Shown here: one piece after another, positions 8,385 to 16,173 of the stretch
Layout of the letters: each line of letters starts with the position of its first letter
Numbering within the stretch: position 1 is the first letter of the stretch
From: Eggerthellaceae bacterium
Lineage (GTDB): Bacteria > Actinomycetota > Coriobacteriia > Coriobacteriales > Eggerthellaceae
Length of the DNA: 64,000 nt
NCBI GenBank assembly: GCA_022791455.1
Contig: JAAVZC010000006.1
Location: 62,001-126,000, forward strand
Direction: 5' to 3'
Notes under the pieces: model-generated
The model's input: the letters and a program-made list of their open reading frames with translations, nothing else
Databases searched by the model: none
What the model was told of the DNA's origin: nothing
Translations under genes and position numbers: made by a program

Positions 8385-8636
8385 CTACCCTACCTGGGGC
8401 AACATAACTTCATCGGCTGCCAAGTCGGGGAATTGGCGAATGAGATCCAGCGTCTCTTGGGCGTACTGCTCGTCCACCACCTCGATGGCGAACCCGGCGT
8501 GCACCAGCACATAGCTGCCCACTTCCGCCTGCGGCGTAAGGTCGACAGAGATGGTGCGCGTAACGCCCAAAATGTTCACGGTAGCGAGGTTGCCCTCTTC
8601 CAGTTCAGTAATCTGCGCGGGAATAGCCAAGCACAT
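8385..8636 (-). CDS. hypC: Hydrogenase maturation chaperone HypC
   Basis: 83 residues, typical for HypC/HupF. The chain begins MCLAIPAQI, and the Cys right after the initiator Met is the essential residue that binds HypD and the iron centre. This fixes the start at 8636. GAAGGAG stands 5 bases upstream; starts further upstream would hide the Cys. The rest (VGSYVLVHAGFAIEVVDE) is the conserved beta-barrel part. It is the first gene of hypCD. The upstream region holds a dispersed repeat and a large palindrome. Confidence 0.95.
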   Translation of the reverse strand: MCLAIPAQITELEEGNLATVNILGVTRTISVDLTPQAEVGSYVLVHAGFAIEVVDEQYAQETLDLIRQFPDLAADEVMLPQVG

Positions 8637-8742
8637 AATTGCTCCTTCATCCATTGATTGGAGCCATTGTACTCCGATGCCCGCAACCCGCCACGTCATC
8701 TTGGACCGAAGGCCCTTTAGCAGCCGCCCTGCGTTCCCCCAT

Positions 8743-8817
8743 TCGTCATCCTGAGCAACGCGAAGGATCTTCCCACTCGCAACGAGGAAGATCCTTCGCT
8801 CCGCTCAGGATGACGAG
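8743..8817. repeat. Dispersed palindromic repeat, family A, copy 1 (both arms)
   Basis: The left arm (TCATCCTGAGC...GAAGGATCTT) and right arm (AAGATCCTTCG...GCTCAGGATGA) are near-perfect inverted copies around a 12-base centre. Together they form a hairpin of about 75 bp. The same arms recur at seven other places in this window. Confidence 0.9.
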
Positions 8818-8867
8818 GAGGGATAGCGGACGCGCCGGACGGAGGGTGGAGCGAGGTTAAGCCAAAG

Positions 8868-8912
8868 GAGGCCTGAGATCCACTCGGGCACAGCCCGAGT
8901 TAGCTCAGGCCG
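8868..8912. repeat. Nested palindrome upstream of hypC
   Basis: An outer pair GGCCTGAG/CTCAGGCC encloses an inner pair CTCGGGC/GCCCGAG. This gives a two-step hairpin without a T-run. It lies between the stop of the sigma-partner gene and the hypC start, with the repeat at 8743-8817 between it and hypC. It may be a processing site, an operator or the remains of a repeat. Confidence 0.5.
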
Positions 8913-9021
8913 ACGACGCGTCGAGCGGAATCCCTTCGGCCGGCGCGGCCGCGGACAGGACGATAGGCGGCCGCAGCAAAGTTGCCCCGCCCCGCCGCCC
9001 TGCGGAGAGCCCCAGCCTGCC

Positions 9022-9651
9022 CTACTTCTCGCCTACGCTCACGTGGTAGCTGCCCTTTTCGCCGGTCACTTTGTAGACGTAGGACTTTCCGTCCTTGTCG
9101 TACGTGCCGGTGGCAGCGCCCGCTTCCTTCAGCTGGGAAGAGATGTCGATGGGCTCAACGCCTTCCACGGTAAGCAGCACCGCGCCGTCTTCCGCTTCCA
9201 GCACCGCCGCGTCGCCGCCGTCGCCGTGCACCTGATAGGTGCCGGTTGTGTAGTCGTTGATCTCGAACGAGTAATCGCCAGAGGTCATGTCCTCGCCATC
9301 GCCCTCGGCAGAGGTCGACAGCACAATGCTGCCGGAGCCGTCGGCAATCTCGTACTCCATTTCGGCCACGGTGGTGTCGCCCTCTTGGTGCATCTGCACG
9401 TCTACCTGCTTCTCTTCACCGTTGATGTAGACGGTCGCCTTCTCCACCCAGGTCTCGCCGGTAGCGGCATAGCACACGCCGTTGGTGACAGCGAACGCAC
9501 CCAGCAGCGCGGCGCAGGCCACGGTCGCAGTTCTCAGGGCGAACCCGCCCACTTGCTTCTTCTCCATTGGAATGCCCTTCACTCTTGCCAGCACATTAGC
9601 AGGAGCATGGACTTCTTCCATCATGGCTTTGTATTGGCTGCGATTGCTCAT
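9022..9651 (-). CDS. Membrane-anchored partner of the adjacent ECF sigma factor
   Basis: 209 residues. A short cytoplasmic N terminus (MSNRSQYKAMMEEVHAPANVLARV) is followed by one membrane segment (about residues 37-60, TATVACAALLGAFAVTNGVC). The extracytoplasmic part of about 150 residues is beta-rich and acidic (VYINGEEKQVDVQM, AEMEYEIADGSGSIVL). The first 56 bases overlap the end of the ECF sigma gene, the arrangement seen for sigma/anti-sigma pairs. An anti-sigma or signal-sensing role is therefore inferred. The cytoplasmic part is too short to show a classical zinc-binding anti-sigma motif. A similar layout recurs at 47393-49256. Confidence 0.7.
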   Translation of the reverse strand: MSNRSQYKAMMEEVHAPANVLARVKGIPMEKKQVGGFALRTATVACAALLGAFAVTNGVCYAATGETWVEKATVYINGEEKQVDVQMHQEGDTTVAEMEYEIADGSGSIVLSTSAEGDGEDMTSGDYSFEINDYTTGTYQVHGDGGDAAVLEAEDGAVLLTVEGVEPIDISSQLKEAGAATGTYDKDGKSYVYKVTGEKGSYHVSVGEK

Positions 9652-10144
9652 CTTCCCATGCCTCCTTCAACTGCTGCTTCAACATCTTTCTTGCGCGAAC
9701 AAGGCGCGTTCGGACCGTCGGCTCTTTAATGCCCAACGCCGCGGCAATTTCGGCGCAACTCATGTCCTCGAAGTAGAACAGGTGCACCACCACACGGCAT
9801 TTTTCCGGCAAACACCCGAGCGCCTGGTACAGCTCCTCATGAGGCTTCGCCTCGAAGGCCGGCTCTGTGAAGGCTCCCGCCTCCGCTTCGCCGATGTCCC
9901 GCAAGTCCACCCGTCGGTGCCACAGGTTTCGCCAGAAGCTCCTGCACTCGTTCACCGTGACGCGAATGAGCCAGTATTTCAGCTGATCACCGGCCAGGTT
10001 CTCCGGCGCCTTCGTGTACAGCTTCAGGAAAACCGTCTGCATGACGTCCTCGGCGTCCGCGTGGGAGTGGGTTTGCGCCAGCGCGATGCGGAAGACCGTA
10101 TCGCCGAACCTGTCCACCGCCGCTCTGTATTCCCGATTGTCCAA
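9596..10144 (-). CDS. ECF-type RNA polymerase sigma factor
   Basis: 182 residues from a TTG start at 10144. The TTG is preferred because AAGGA lies 7 bases before it and the resulting length fits the family. The frame stays open upstream to 10351, so a longer form cannot be excluded. Region 2 is HADAEDVMQTVFLKLY with the -10 recognition helix around KYWLIRVTVNECRSFWRN. Region 4 is CRVVVHLFYFEDMSCAEIAAALGIKEPTVRTRLVRARKML, a clear helix-turn-helix for the -35 box. The last 56 bases overlap the membrane protein gene that follows, likely its regulator. Targets are unknown. Confidence 0.88.
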   Translation of the reverse strand: MDNREYRAAVDRFGDTVFRIALAQTHSHADAEDVMQTVFLKLYTKAPENLAGDQLKYWLIRVTVNECRSFWRNLWHRRVDLRDIGEAEAGAFTEPAFEAKPHEELYQALGCLPEKCRVVVHLFYFEDMSCAEIAAALGIKEPTVRTRLVRARKMLKQQLKEAWEDEQSQPIQSHDGRSPCSC

Positions 10145-10247
10145 AAACGCTTCCTTATCCGTTGTGGCGAAGGCCGCCCCCGGTGCCAGCCCCGGGAAGC
10201 GGCCTTCCGTAAAAGGCCTTTCACATCCTAAAACGCCAGCGGGCCAA

Positions 10248-10335
10248 AAACGTGCGCAGGAATCGAGAAAAATCTCGGATGCTCCGTTCCGGAGCGCGAA
10301 TTGCCGGAAAAATCGATTTTTCCAGCAAGTCGACA
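10248..10335. promoter_or_regulatory. Cluster of palindromes between the sigma gene and hypF
   Basis: Three symmetric sequences follow one another: CGAGAAAAATCTCG, GCTCCGTTCCGGAGC, and a perfect 18 bp palindrome GGAAAAATCGATTTTTCC. They lie upstream of both the sigma gene and hypF. They could be operators for either gene or small structured leader elements. No -35/-10 pair stands out. Confidence 0.4.
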
Positions 10336-10407
10336 GGCCCATTCGGCTCATAGGGCGGGGGCGCAGTGCTGTGGTAGCATTCTTGGAAATGCGGAAAGGA
10401 CTCCATC

Positions 10408-13044
10408 ATGGTTGAGGCGCTTAACATACATATAAAGGGCATCGTGCAGGGCGTGGGATTTCGTCCGTTCGTGTACCGGCAGGCGAAGAAGCACCTGGTG
10501 AATGGATGGGTGCTGAACGCGGTGGACGGCGTGCATGTGCATGCGGAGGCGGAATCGAACCTGCTGGACGCCTTCGTGATCGCGCTCTCGGAAGAGGCGC
10601 CGGCGGCGGCCGTGGTGAAGGAGATCGACCTGGCGGAAGTGCCGGTGGAAGGGTTCGCCGATTTTGAGATCCGCTTCTCCGACGAAGAGGACGCGGGCAC
10701 CACCACCCTCATCTCCCCCGACCTGGCCACCTGCGACGACTGCCGGGCGGAGCTGTTCGATCCGGAGAACCGCCGCTTCCGCTACCCGTTCATCAACTGC
10801 ACCAACTGCGGGCCGCGCTTCACCATCATCGAGCAGCTGCCCTACGACCGCGCGAAAACCTCCATGGGCCAGTTCCGCATGGACGAGCCCTGCGCCCACG
10901 AGTACACCGACCCGGCCGACCGCCGCTTCCACGCGCAGCCGGACGCCTGCTTCACCTGCGGGCCGCATCTGAATTTCGCGTGGAAAGCGGACGGCGCCTA
11001 CGATTCGCAGCTGAAAGCGCTGCGCGAAGCGGCGGCGCCCAGCTTGAACGCCTGGCAGCAGGAGAACGACCCGCTGGTTTCGGTGGCGCACAAAGCCTGC
11101 GAATCGGCGGCCGAAGCGGCGGGGCTGCAACTGGTGTGGGGCGAGGACCGCGCCATGAGCGATGCGATTCTGGCCTACGCGGTAGACCTGCTTTGCGCAG
11201 GCGCCGTCTTGGCGGTGAAGGGGCTGGGCGGTTACCACCTGGTGTGCGATGCCAACAACCCGAACGCGTTGGCTGAACTGCGGAAACGCAAGCACCGCAA
11301 CGGCAAGGCCTTCGCCGTGATGATGGAATCGGCCGACGAGGCGCGGCGCCTGTGCGAAGTGTCCGAAACCGAGCAAGCGCAGCTGATGGACCCGGCGCAC
11401 CCCATCGTGCTGCTGAGGAAACGCGCTGGATCCCATTTCGCCCCGGGCCTGGCAGACGGCCTTTCCGAACTGGGCGTGATGCTGCCCTACACGCCGCTGC
11501 AATTGCTGCTGATGCACGACTTCGCCGCCGCCGTGCGCGCGGGTGACACCCCGGCTGACTCCAACGCCGAAGCGGCCGCGAACCCGCCCATGTTGGTGAT
11601 GACCTCCGGCAACCTGCACGATGAACCCATCTGCATCAACGACGAAGAGGCCTTCCACCGCCTGGTGGACGTGGCCGACGCCTTCGTGGGCAACGACCGC
11701 CCCATCCTCACCCGCTTCGACGACTCGGTGCTACGAGTGTTGCAACTGGGCGAGGCGGGCGAAGCGGTGCAGATGATCCGTCGCGCCCGCGGTTTCGCGC
11801 CGCGCCCGCTCCCCCTTTCCGGCGGCATCGTGCCCGAAGGCGAAGCCGCAGAGGGCGAGCAGGCCAGCACATCTGCGCCGGTCATCCTGGCCACCGGCCC
11901 CGAGCAGAAGAACACCTTCACGCTGCTGCGCGGCAGCGAGGCCTTCGTTTCGCAGCACATCGGCGACATGGAAAACGCCGAGACCTACGACAGTTGGCTG
12001 CACACCAAATTCCGCTTCGAAGAGCTGTTCGAAGTGAAGCCCCAGCTGCTGGCCTGCGACCGGCATCCGGAGTACCTCACCTCCAAGTGGGCCCATGACC
12101 AGGGGTTGCCGCTGGTGGAGGTGCAACACCACCAGGCCCACGTGGTGGCGGCCATGGCCGAGGCCGGGGTGACGGACGCGGTCTGCGGCATCGCCTTCGA
12201 TGGCACCGGCTACGGCATGGACGGCGCCATCTGGGGCGGCGAAGTGCTGCTGTCGAATCTGAGCGATTTCGAGCGCTTCGCCAACTTCGCCTACGTGCCC
12301 ATGCCCGGCGGCGCGGCGGCCGTGAAGAACCCCGAGCGCATGGCCTATGGCGTGCTATGGGCCTTTGACCTGCTGGAACACCCGGCAGCGGCGAAGATGC
12401 TGGAAGAAATGGGCGAGCAGGCGCGCATCTGCGACCAGATGATCGAGAACGGCTTCAACACGCCCATGACCTCCTCGGTCGGGCGCCTGTTCGACGCCGC
12501 GAGCGCCTTGCTGGGCGTGTGTCCGCACCCTAGCTACGAGGGCCAGGGAGCCATCGAGCTGGAAGCAGTCATGGAGCTGGCAGGCGAAGACCGCCCCGGC
12601 GCCGAAGCGCGCGACTACGCCAACGGTGAAACCGGCCGCGAAGACGACCTGCTGGCAAAAGAGCGCTACGCCATTACCGTGGAGAAAAACGCCGCGACGA
12701 ACGAATCCACCGCCCAGGACACCTCGGTGGTGCTGTTGGACGCCGCCGGCACCTTTAAGGCGCTGCTGGACGACATGGCCGCTGGCGTACCGGTGCCGGT
12801 GATCAGCCGCCGCTTCCACGACGCCTTCGTGGGCGCCGTCATCACATCGGCCGGACTGGTGGCGGCCCTTTACGACATCAAAACCGTGGCGCTCACCGGC
12901 GGCGTGTTCATGAACCGCCACCTGGTGGAACACAGCGTGCGGCAGCTGCAAGAAGCCGGCTTCACCGTCATCCTCAACCAGGAACTGCCCCCGAACGACG
13001 GCTGCATCTCGCTCGGCCAAGCAGTAGTGGCGGCGAACAAGTAG
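10408..13044 (+). CDS. hypF: Carbamoyltransferase HypF (hydrogenase maturation)
   Basis: 878 residues, longer than the usual 750-800. Domains in order: an acylphosphatase-like domain with GIVQGVGFRPFVYRQA at about 10-26; two zinc-finger segments, CDDCRAEL...CTNCGPRF near residues 110-135 and a later CAHEY...CFTCGPH; a YrdC-like domain (GLGGYHLVCDANNPNALAEL, RKRKHRNGKAFAVM); and a Kae1/HypF C-terminal domain (HHQAHVVAAMAEAG, AFDGTGYGMDGAIWGGE, VALTGGVFMNRHLVE). HypF uses carbamoyl phosphate and ATP to carbamoylate HypE, the source of the cyanide ligands of [NiFe] hydrogenase. The extra length is in linkers between the YrdC and Kae1 parts and near residues 730-770. AAGGA precedes the ATG. It is separated from hypCD by the sigma module and faces the other way. 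Confidence 0.95.
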   Translation: MVEALNIHIKGIVQGVGFRPFVYRQAKKHLVNGWVLNAVDGVHVHAEAESNLLDAFVIALSEEAPAAAVVKEIDLAEVPVEGFADFEIRFSDEEDAGTTTLISPDLATCDDCRAELFDPENRRFRYPFINCTNCGPRFTIIEQLPYDRAKTSMGQFRMDEPCAHEYTDPADRRFHAQPDACFTCGPHLNFAWKADGAYDSQLKALREAAAPSLNAWQQENDPLVSVAHKACESAAEAAGLQLVWGEDRAMSDAILAYAVDLLCAGAVLAVKGLGGYHLVCDANNPNALAELRKRKHRNGKAFAVMMESADEARRLCEVSETEQAQLMDPAHPIVLLRKRAGSHFAPGLADGLSELGVMLPYTPLQLLLMHDFAAAVRAGDTPADSNAEAAANPPMLVMTSGNLHDEPICINDEEAFHRLVDVADAFVGNDRPILTRFDDSVLRVLQLGEAGEAVQMIRRARGFAPRPLPLSGGIVPEGEAAEGEQASTSAPVILATGPEQKNTFTLLRGSEAFVSQHIGDMENAETYDSWLHTKFRFEELFEVKPQLLACDRHPEYLTSKWAHDQGLPLVEVQHHQAHVVAAMAEAGVTDAVCGIAFDGTGYGMDGAIWGGEVLLSNLSDFERFANFAYVPMPGGAAAVKNPERMAYGVLWAFDLLEHPAAAKMLEEMGEQARICDQMIENGFNTPMTSSVGRLFDAASALLGVCPHPSYEGQGAIELEAVMELAGEDRPGAEARDYANGETGREDDLLAKERYAITVEKNAATNESTAQDTSVVLLDAAGTFKALLDDMAAGVPVPVISRRFHDAFVGAVITSAGLVAALYDIKTVALTGGVFMNRHLVEHSVRQLQEAGFTVILNQELPPNDGCISLGQAVVAANK

Positions 13045-13089
13045 AGAGATCCTTCGACTCCGGGCTTCGCCCTCCGCTCAGGATGACAA
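13045..13089. repeat. Dispersed repeat, family A, single arm (copy 2)
   Basis: One arm only, GAGATCCTTCGACTCCGG...CTCCGCTCAGGATGACA, starting directly after the hypF stop codon. The second arm is absent. The adjoining DNA is the 158 bp inverted-repeat element. Confidence 0.8.
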
Positions 13090-13100
13090 AGGTAGCAGAG

Positions 13101-13258
13101 CGCCGGGGTGGCCGCGGGGTGTTTGCGATCACTCGGAGCACATACTTGAAAAGGCGCCCGTAAGGGCGCCCCATAAAAGCACGATGAGCGAAGCGCACGA
13201 GCCCGAAGGGTGAGCAGCGAAAGCGGGTGATCGAAAACACCCCGCGGCCACCCCGGCG
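13101..13258. mobile_element. 158 bp inverted-repeat element between hypF and pgi
   Basis: The ends 13101-13132 and 13227-13258 are inverted copies with a single mismatch over 32 bases. The core includes the pgi terminator hairpin and no gene. The inner end (GATCGAAAACAC) is shared with the hairpin units at 26583-26640, so the two repeat types may be related. It looks like a small non-autonomous element or a large BIME-type repeat. Confidence 0.6.
13149..13173 (-). terminator. Intrinsic terminator of pgi
   Basis: A perfect 7 bp GC stem (GGCGCCC/GGGCGCC, loop of 4) lies on the minus strand about 100 bases after the pgi stop and is followed by TTTTC. Confidence 0.7.
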
Positions 13259-13270
13259 CGGACAGGTCCG

Positions 13271-15043
13271 TTAACCTTCCAGGGCTTCTTCGGTCCATTC
13301 GGCGGTTAGCTCTTCGCCGATGGTGCGCTCGATCATGACTTCGGCCAGGGTGTCCTTCACCACTTCTGCCAGGCAGCGCAGCGTGACGCCGGAGTTGTCC
13401 GGCAGGTGCAGGTGCACGGCGCGCCGGCCGCGGTCGGCCAAGGTAATGAGGTCACCGGCCGCCTGCGCCCGCGCAAGCGCCCCCAAGCTGGGGGCCGGAG
13501 CGCCCGCCGGCAGCGGCACGTCCTTCAGCTCGTCGGCGGAAAGCACCAGATAAACGCCCTCGTTGCGACCGCCCTTCTGCAGCTGGCCGGTGGAGTGCAA
13601 GTAGCGCGGCCCCACTTCCAGGCTGGACACCACGCGGAAAGCCTCGGCCACATCGTGACGAATGGCCTCCAGCGCCTCGCGGCGGCCTTCGCCGGTGTAG
13701 GGCAAAAACGCGTTCACAGCGAAGAAGTCGCCCGGCTGGATGGAGCCCAGCAGCGCCTTCAGCACACCGCGCAGGTCCTCGTATTCCGCAAACTGCGGCG
13801 AAACGTTGGCCTCTACCTGGCCCATCAGAATGTCGTCGGTGAAGTTCTCCACGAAATCCGGGGCGGGCTGGCCCTCGCGCAGAATGGTCAGCACCTCGGC
13901 CTTCGCGGCGGCCACATCCGGCTGGTCGAAGGGGCACACCTGCATCAGGTAGCCGCACATGGCAATGGCATATTCCCACATGATGAAGTGTTCCGCCAGC
14001 TCAAGCGCCGATTCCACCTTGTAGCTCTGGCGCGGGATGGCAGAATCGATGTAGGCCAAGCTCATCTCGAAGTTCTTGGACTCGTCCCACAGGTCGGCGT
14101 GCGTCTGGTACATGATGACGGAGCGGTCCTGCGGGTCGTCCGCCAGCAGCAGTGAGTCCACCTCGATGTTCGGCAGAATGCCCTTGCCTTCCTTCCCCAG
14201 GCTCTCGGCCACCAGCTGTTCGATCCACAGACCCAGCACGCGGCCGCGCTTCGGCGTGAGGAACGAGACCTTGTCGCGCCCCTGCTGGTAGTTGTCGAAG
14301 AGGAACGCCGCCAGGTTGACGGCGGGGTTGTCGATGGCGTCCTCGGAGCAGAGGCGCTCGGCCATGCGGGCGTGCTCCATGAGCTCGGCCAGATCGATGC
14401 CCACCAGGGCTGCAGGAAGCAGGCCGAATACGGAAAGCGCCGAGAACCGGCCGCCCACGGAGGGCTCGCCGGGCAGCACCTTCAGCCAGCCTTCTTCGCG
14501 GGCCAAACGCTCCAGGTCGGAGCCGGGATCGGTGATGGCCACCAGGTGGCGTACCGCTTCTTCGGGCCCCAGCGCTTCCTCGAACACCGGGCGCAGCGCC
14601 GCCAGCGCCATGCGCGGCTCGATGGTGCCGCCGCTCTTCGAAGAGATGATCACCAGTGTGGTGGCCGGATTGCAGGTGGCAATAATCTCGCGCAACCGCA
14701 CCGGCGAATCGGAGTCGAGCGTCTTGAAGGTGACGCGGTTCTTGTCCGGCTTGTTGTACTTGGTAATGGTCATGGGCGCCTGCGTGGAGCCGCCCTGCCC
14801 CACCAGCACCACCGTGTCGATGCCGCTGGCCACCACTTCGTCGGCGAAGGCCTGGATTTCCTCCACCGGCAGCGGCGGGTTGGAGCCCAGGTCCACCCAG
14901 CCCATGAACTGCTCGGCGCACTCTTGCGCCTGGTCAGAGAAGTTGTACAGGGAAGCATCCTTCTGATGAAGGCGGCTGGCAACGCAGTCCCGCACCAAAA
15001 TTTTGGCGGACGGGTAGAGTTTTTCCATGTCCCCAGTGATCAT
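13271..15043 (-). CDS. pgi: Glucose-6-phosphate isomerase
   Basis: 590 residues. Sugar-phosphate-binding blocks are present: VVLVGQGGSTQAPMTITKY near 80, VIISSKSGGTIEPRMAL near 130, and GGRFSALSVFGLLPAALVGID near 200. It interconverts glucose-6-phosphate and fructose-6-phosphate in glycolysis and gluconeogenesis. The sequence and its long C-terminal part (SADELKDVPLPAG, VHLHLPDNSG) resemble the isomerase half of actinobacterial transaldolase-isomerase fusion proteins, not the classical 450- or 550-residue forms. No transaldolase part is attached here. GGAGAAG stands 8 bases before the ATG. It is transcribed behind the LytTR regulator with a 99 bp gap that contains a GC-rich hairpin. Confidence 0.88.
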   Translation of the reverse strand: MITGDMEKLYPSAKILVRDCVASRLHQKDASLYNFSDQAQECAEQFMGWVDLGSNPPLPVEEIQAFADEVVASGIDTVVLVGQGGSTQAPMTITKYNKPDKNRVTFKTLDSDSPVRLREIIATCNPATTLVIISSKSGGTIEPRMALAALRPVFEEALGPEEAVRHLVAITDPGSDLERLAREEGWLKVLPGEPSVGGRFSALSVFGLLPAALVGIDLAELMEHARMAERLCSEDAIDNPAVNLAAFLFDNYQQGRDKVSFLTPKRGRVLGLWIEQLVAESLGKEGKGILPNIEVDSLLLADDPQDRSVIMYQTHADLWDESKNFEMSLAYIDSAIPRQSYKVESALELAEHFIMWEYAIAMCGYLMQVCPFDQPDVAAAKAEVLTILREGQPAPDFVENFTDDILMGQVEANVSPQFAEYEDLRGVLKALLGSIQPGDFFAVNAFLPYTGEGRREALEAIRHDVAEAFRVVSSLEVGPRYLHSTGQLQKGGRNEGVYLVLSADELKDVPLPAGAPAPSLGALARAQAAGDLITLADRGRRAVHLHLPDNSGVTLRCLAEVVKDTLAEVMIERTIGEELTAEWTEEALEG

Positions 15044-15068
15044 CCGATTCTTCTCCTTATACGAAAGA

Positions 15069-15089
15069 GGGGCCGCACGCTGCAGCCCC
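15069..15089 (-). terminator. GC-rich hairpin between the LytTR gene and pgi
   Basis: A near-perfect stem (GGGGC.GCA/TGC.GCCCC) is followed on the minus strand by TCTTTCG. It may weaken read-through from the regulator into pgi. It lacks a proper T-run. Confidence 0.35.
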
Positions 15090-15142
15090 TGAAAATCTAT
15101 AAGTGGTTAGGCCCCCAGATAAGCCGTCCCGACGCTTCGGGC

Positions 15143-15856
15143 CTACAGCCCGAGCGCCTTCTTCAGCGTGGAAACGCGGCGGCGAGAAACCGGAATCTTC
15201 TCCTCTACGCCGGAAAGCGACAGCAGCAGCGTGCCACCGGCCACCGACTCGATTTCCTCCACCATGGACAGGTTCACCAGATAGCCGCGGTGCACGCGGA
15301 AGAACCCGTGGCCGTCCAGGCGCTTTTCCAGCTGGGCCAGGCTGACCGTCGAGAAATAGCGGTCGGCGTCGGTCTGCAGGTAGGCGTAATCGTCGCGCGC
15401 CATGACGAAGCGGATCTTGTCGATGGAGATGAGGATCTTCTTGCCGCCCTTCTCCACCGGGATGCGCTCGGACTTCTGCGCCTGCACGTGCAGCGCCACC
15501 TGCTCGCGCACGCGGGCGATGGTCTGGGCCAGGCGATCGGTCTCCACCGGCTTCAGCAGGTAGTCCACGGCGTTCACCTTGAAGGCGTCCAGCGCGTGCT
15601 CGGAGTACGCGGTGACGAACACCACAGCCGGCGGGAACTTCAGATGACGCAGCGCGTCCGCCAGTTGCAGGCCCGTGGCTTCGGGCATGTTGATGTCCAG
15701 GAACATGACATCGCACGGATATTCCTTCAGCTTTTCGATGGCCTCGCGAACGCTGGCGGCCTCGGCCACCACTTCGACTCCGCCAACTTCGTCAAGCAAG
15801 AACCTAAGTTCGGACCGGGCGGGGGCTTCATCGTCGACGATGATAGCTTTGAGCAC
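15143..15856 (-). CDS. LytTR-family response regulator
   Basis: 237 residues from a GTG at 15856, five bases after GGGAGG; this start gives a canonical receiver N terminus (LKAIIVDDEAPARSEL). The receiver domain spans about 1-120 with acidic D8/D9, phospho-acceptor D54 (VMFLDINMP), T/S near 83 (VTAYSEHAL) and conserved Lys near 104 (YLLKPVE). The C-terminal LytTR domain (about 135-237) contains IRFVMARDDYAYLQTDADRYF, FFRVHRGYLVNL and VPVSRRRVSTLKKAL. Such regulators bind paired direct repeats and usually answer to a membrane histidine kinase for peptides or cell-envelope state. No kinase gene is adjacent, so it is an orphan here. Confidence 0.93.
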   Translation of the reverse strand: MLKAIIVDDEAPARSELRFLLDEVGGVEVVAEAASVREAIEKLKEYPCDVMFLDINMPEATGLQLADALRHLKFPPAVVFVTAYSEHALDAFKVNAVDYLLKPVETDRLAQTIARVREQVALHVQAQKSERIPVEKGGKKILISIDKIRFVMARDDYAYLQTDADRYFSTVSLAQLEKRLDGHGFFRVHRGYLVNLSMVEEIESVAGGTLLLSLSGVEEKIPVSRRRVSTLKKALGL

Positions 15857-15895
15857 AGTAACCTCCCATAATGCGTAGATCGTGAAATTCTCTAC

Positions 15896-15924
15896 ATTAT
15901 ATAGCAGGTTGCCCCTTTCGCCAA
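15896..15924 (-). promoter_or_regulatory. Sigma70-type promoter of the LytTR gene
   Basis: On the minus strand TTGGCG (15919-15924) and TATAAT (15896-15901) are separated by exactly 17 bases. The leader to the GTG is about 35-40 bases. This is one of the best promoter matches in the window. Confidence 0.75.
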
Positions 15925-16027
15925 AGGAACCCCAAATTCTTAGGCGATTTACATCATTGCTGGTGAAGCCCACAGGAAGGTGGCCGATTCCACGCCTTCG
16001 CGGCCCCTGGGTGCTTACCCCGCCTTT

Positions 16028-16100
16028 CGTCATCCTGAGCGCAGCGAAGGATCTTCCCACTCGCATCGGGGAAGATCCTTCGCGTTGCTCAGGATGACGA
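16028..16100. repeat. Dispersed palindromic repeat, family A, copy 3 (both arms)
   Basis: Arms CGTCATCCTGAGC...GAAGGATCTTCC and GGAAGATCCTTCG...GCTCAGGATGACG form a hairpin of about 73 bp. It lies between the dipeptidase gene and the LytTR promoter and is almost identical to copy 1. Confidence 0.9.
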
Positions 16101-16173
16101 GCTGTCAGTTTTTCAGTCCTCAAGCGCTCGGGGCTTTCGGCCTCTTTCGCACACGCTCAAAAGCGCTAGGCTT

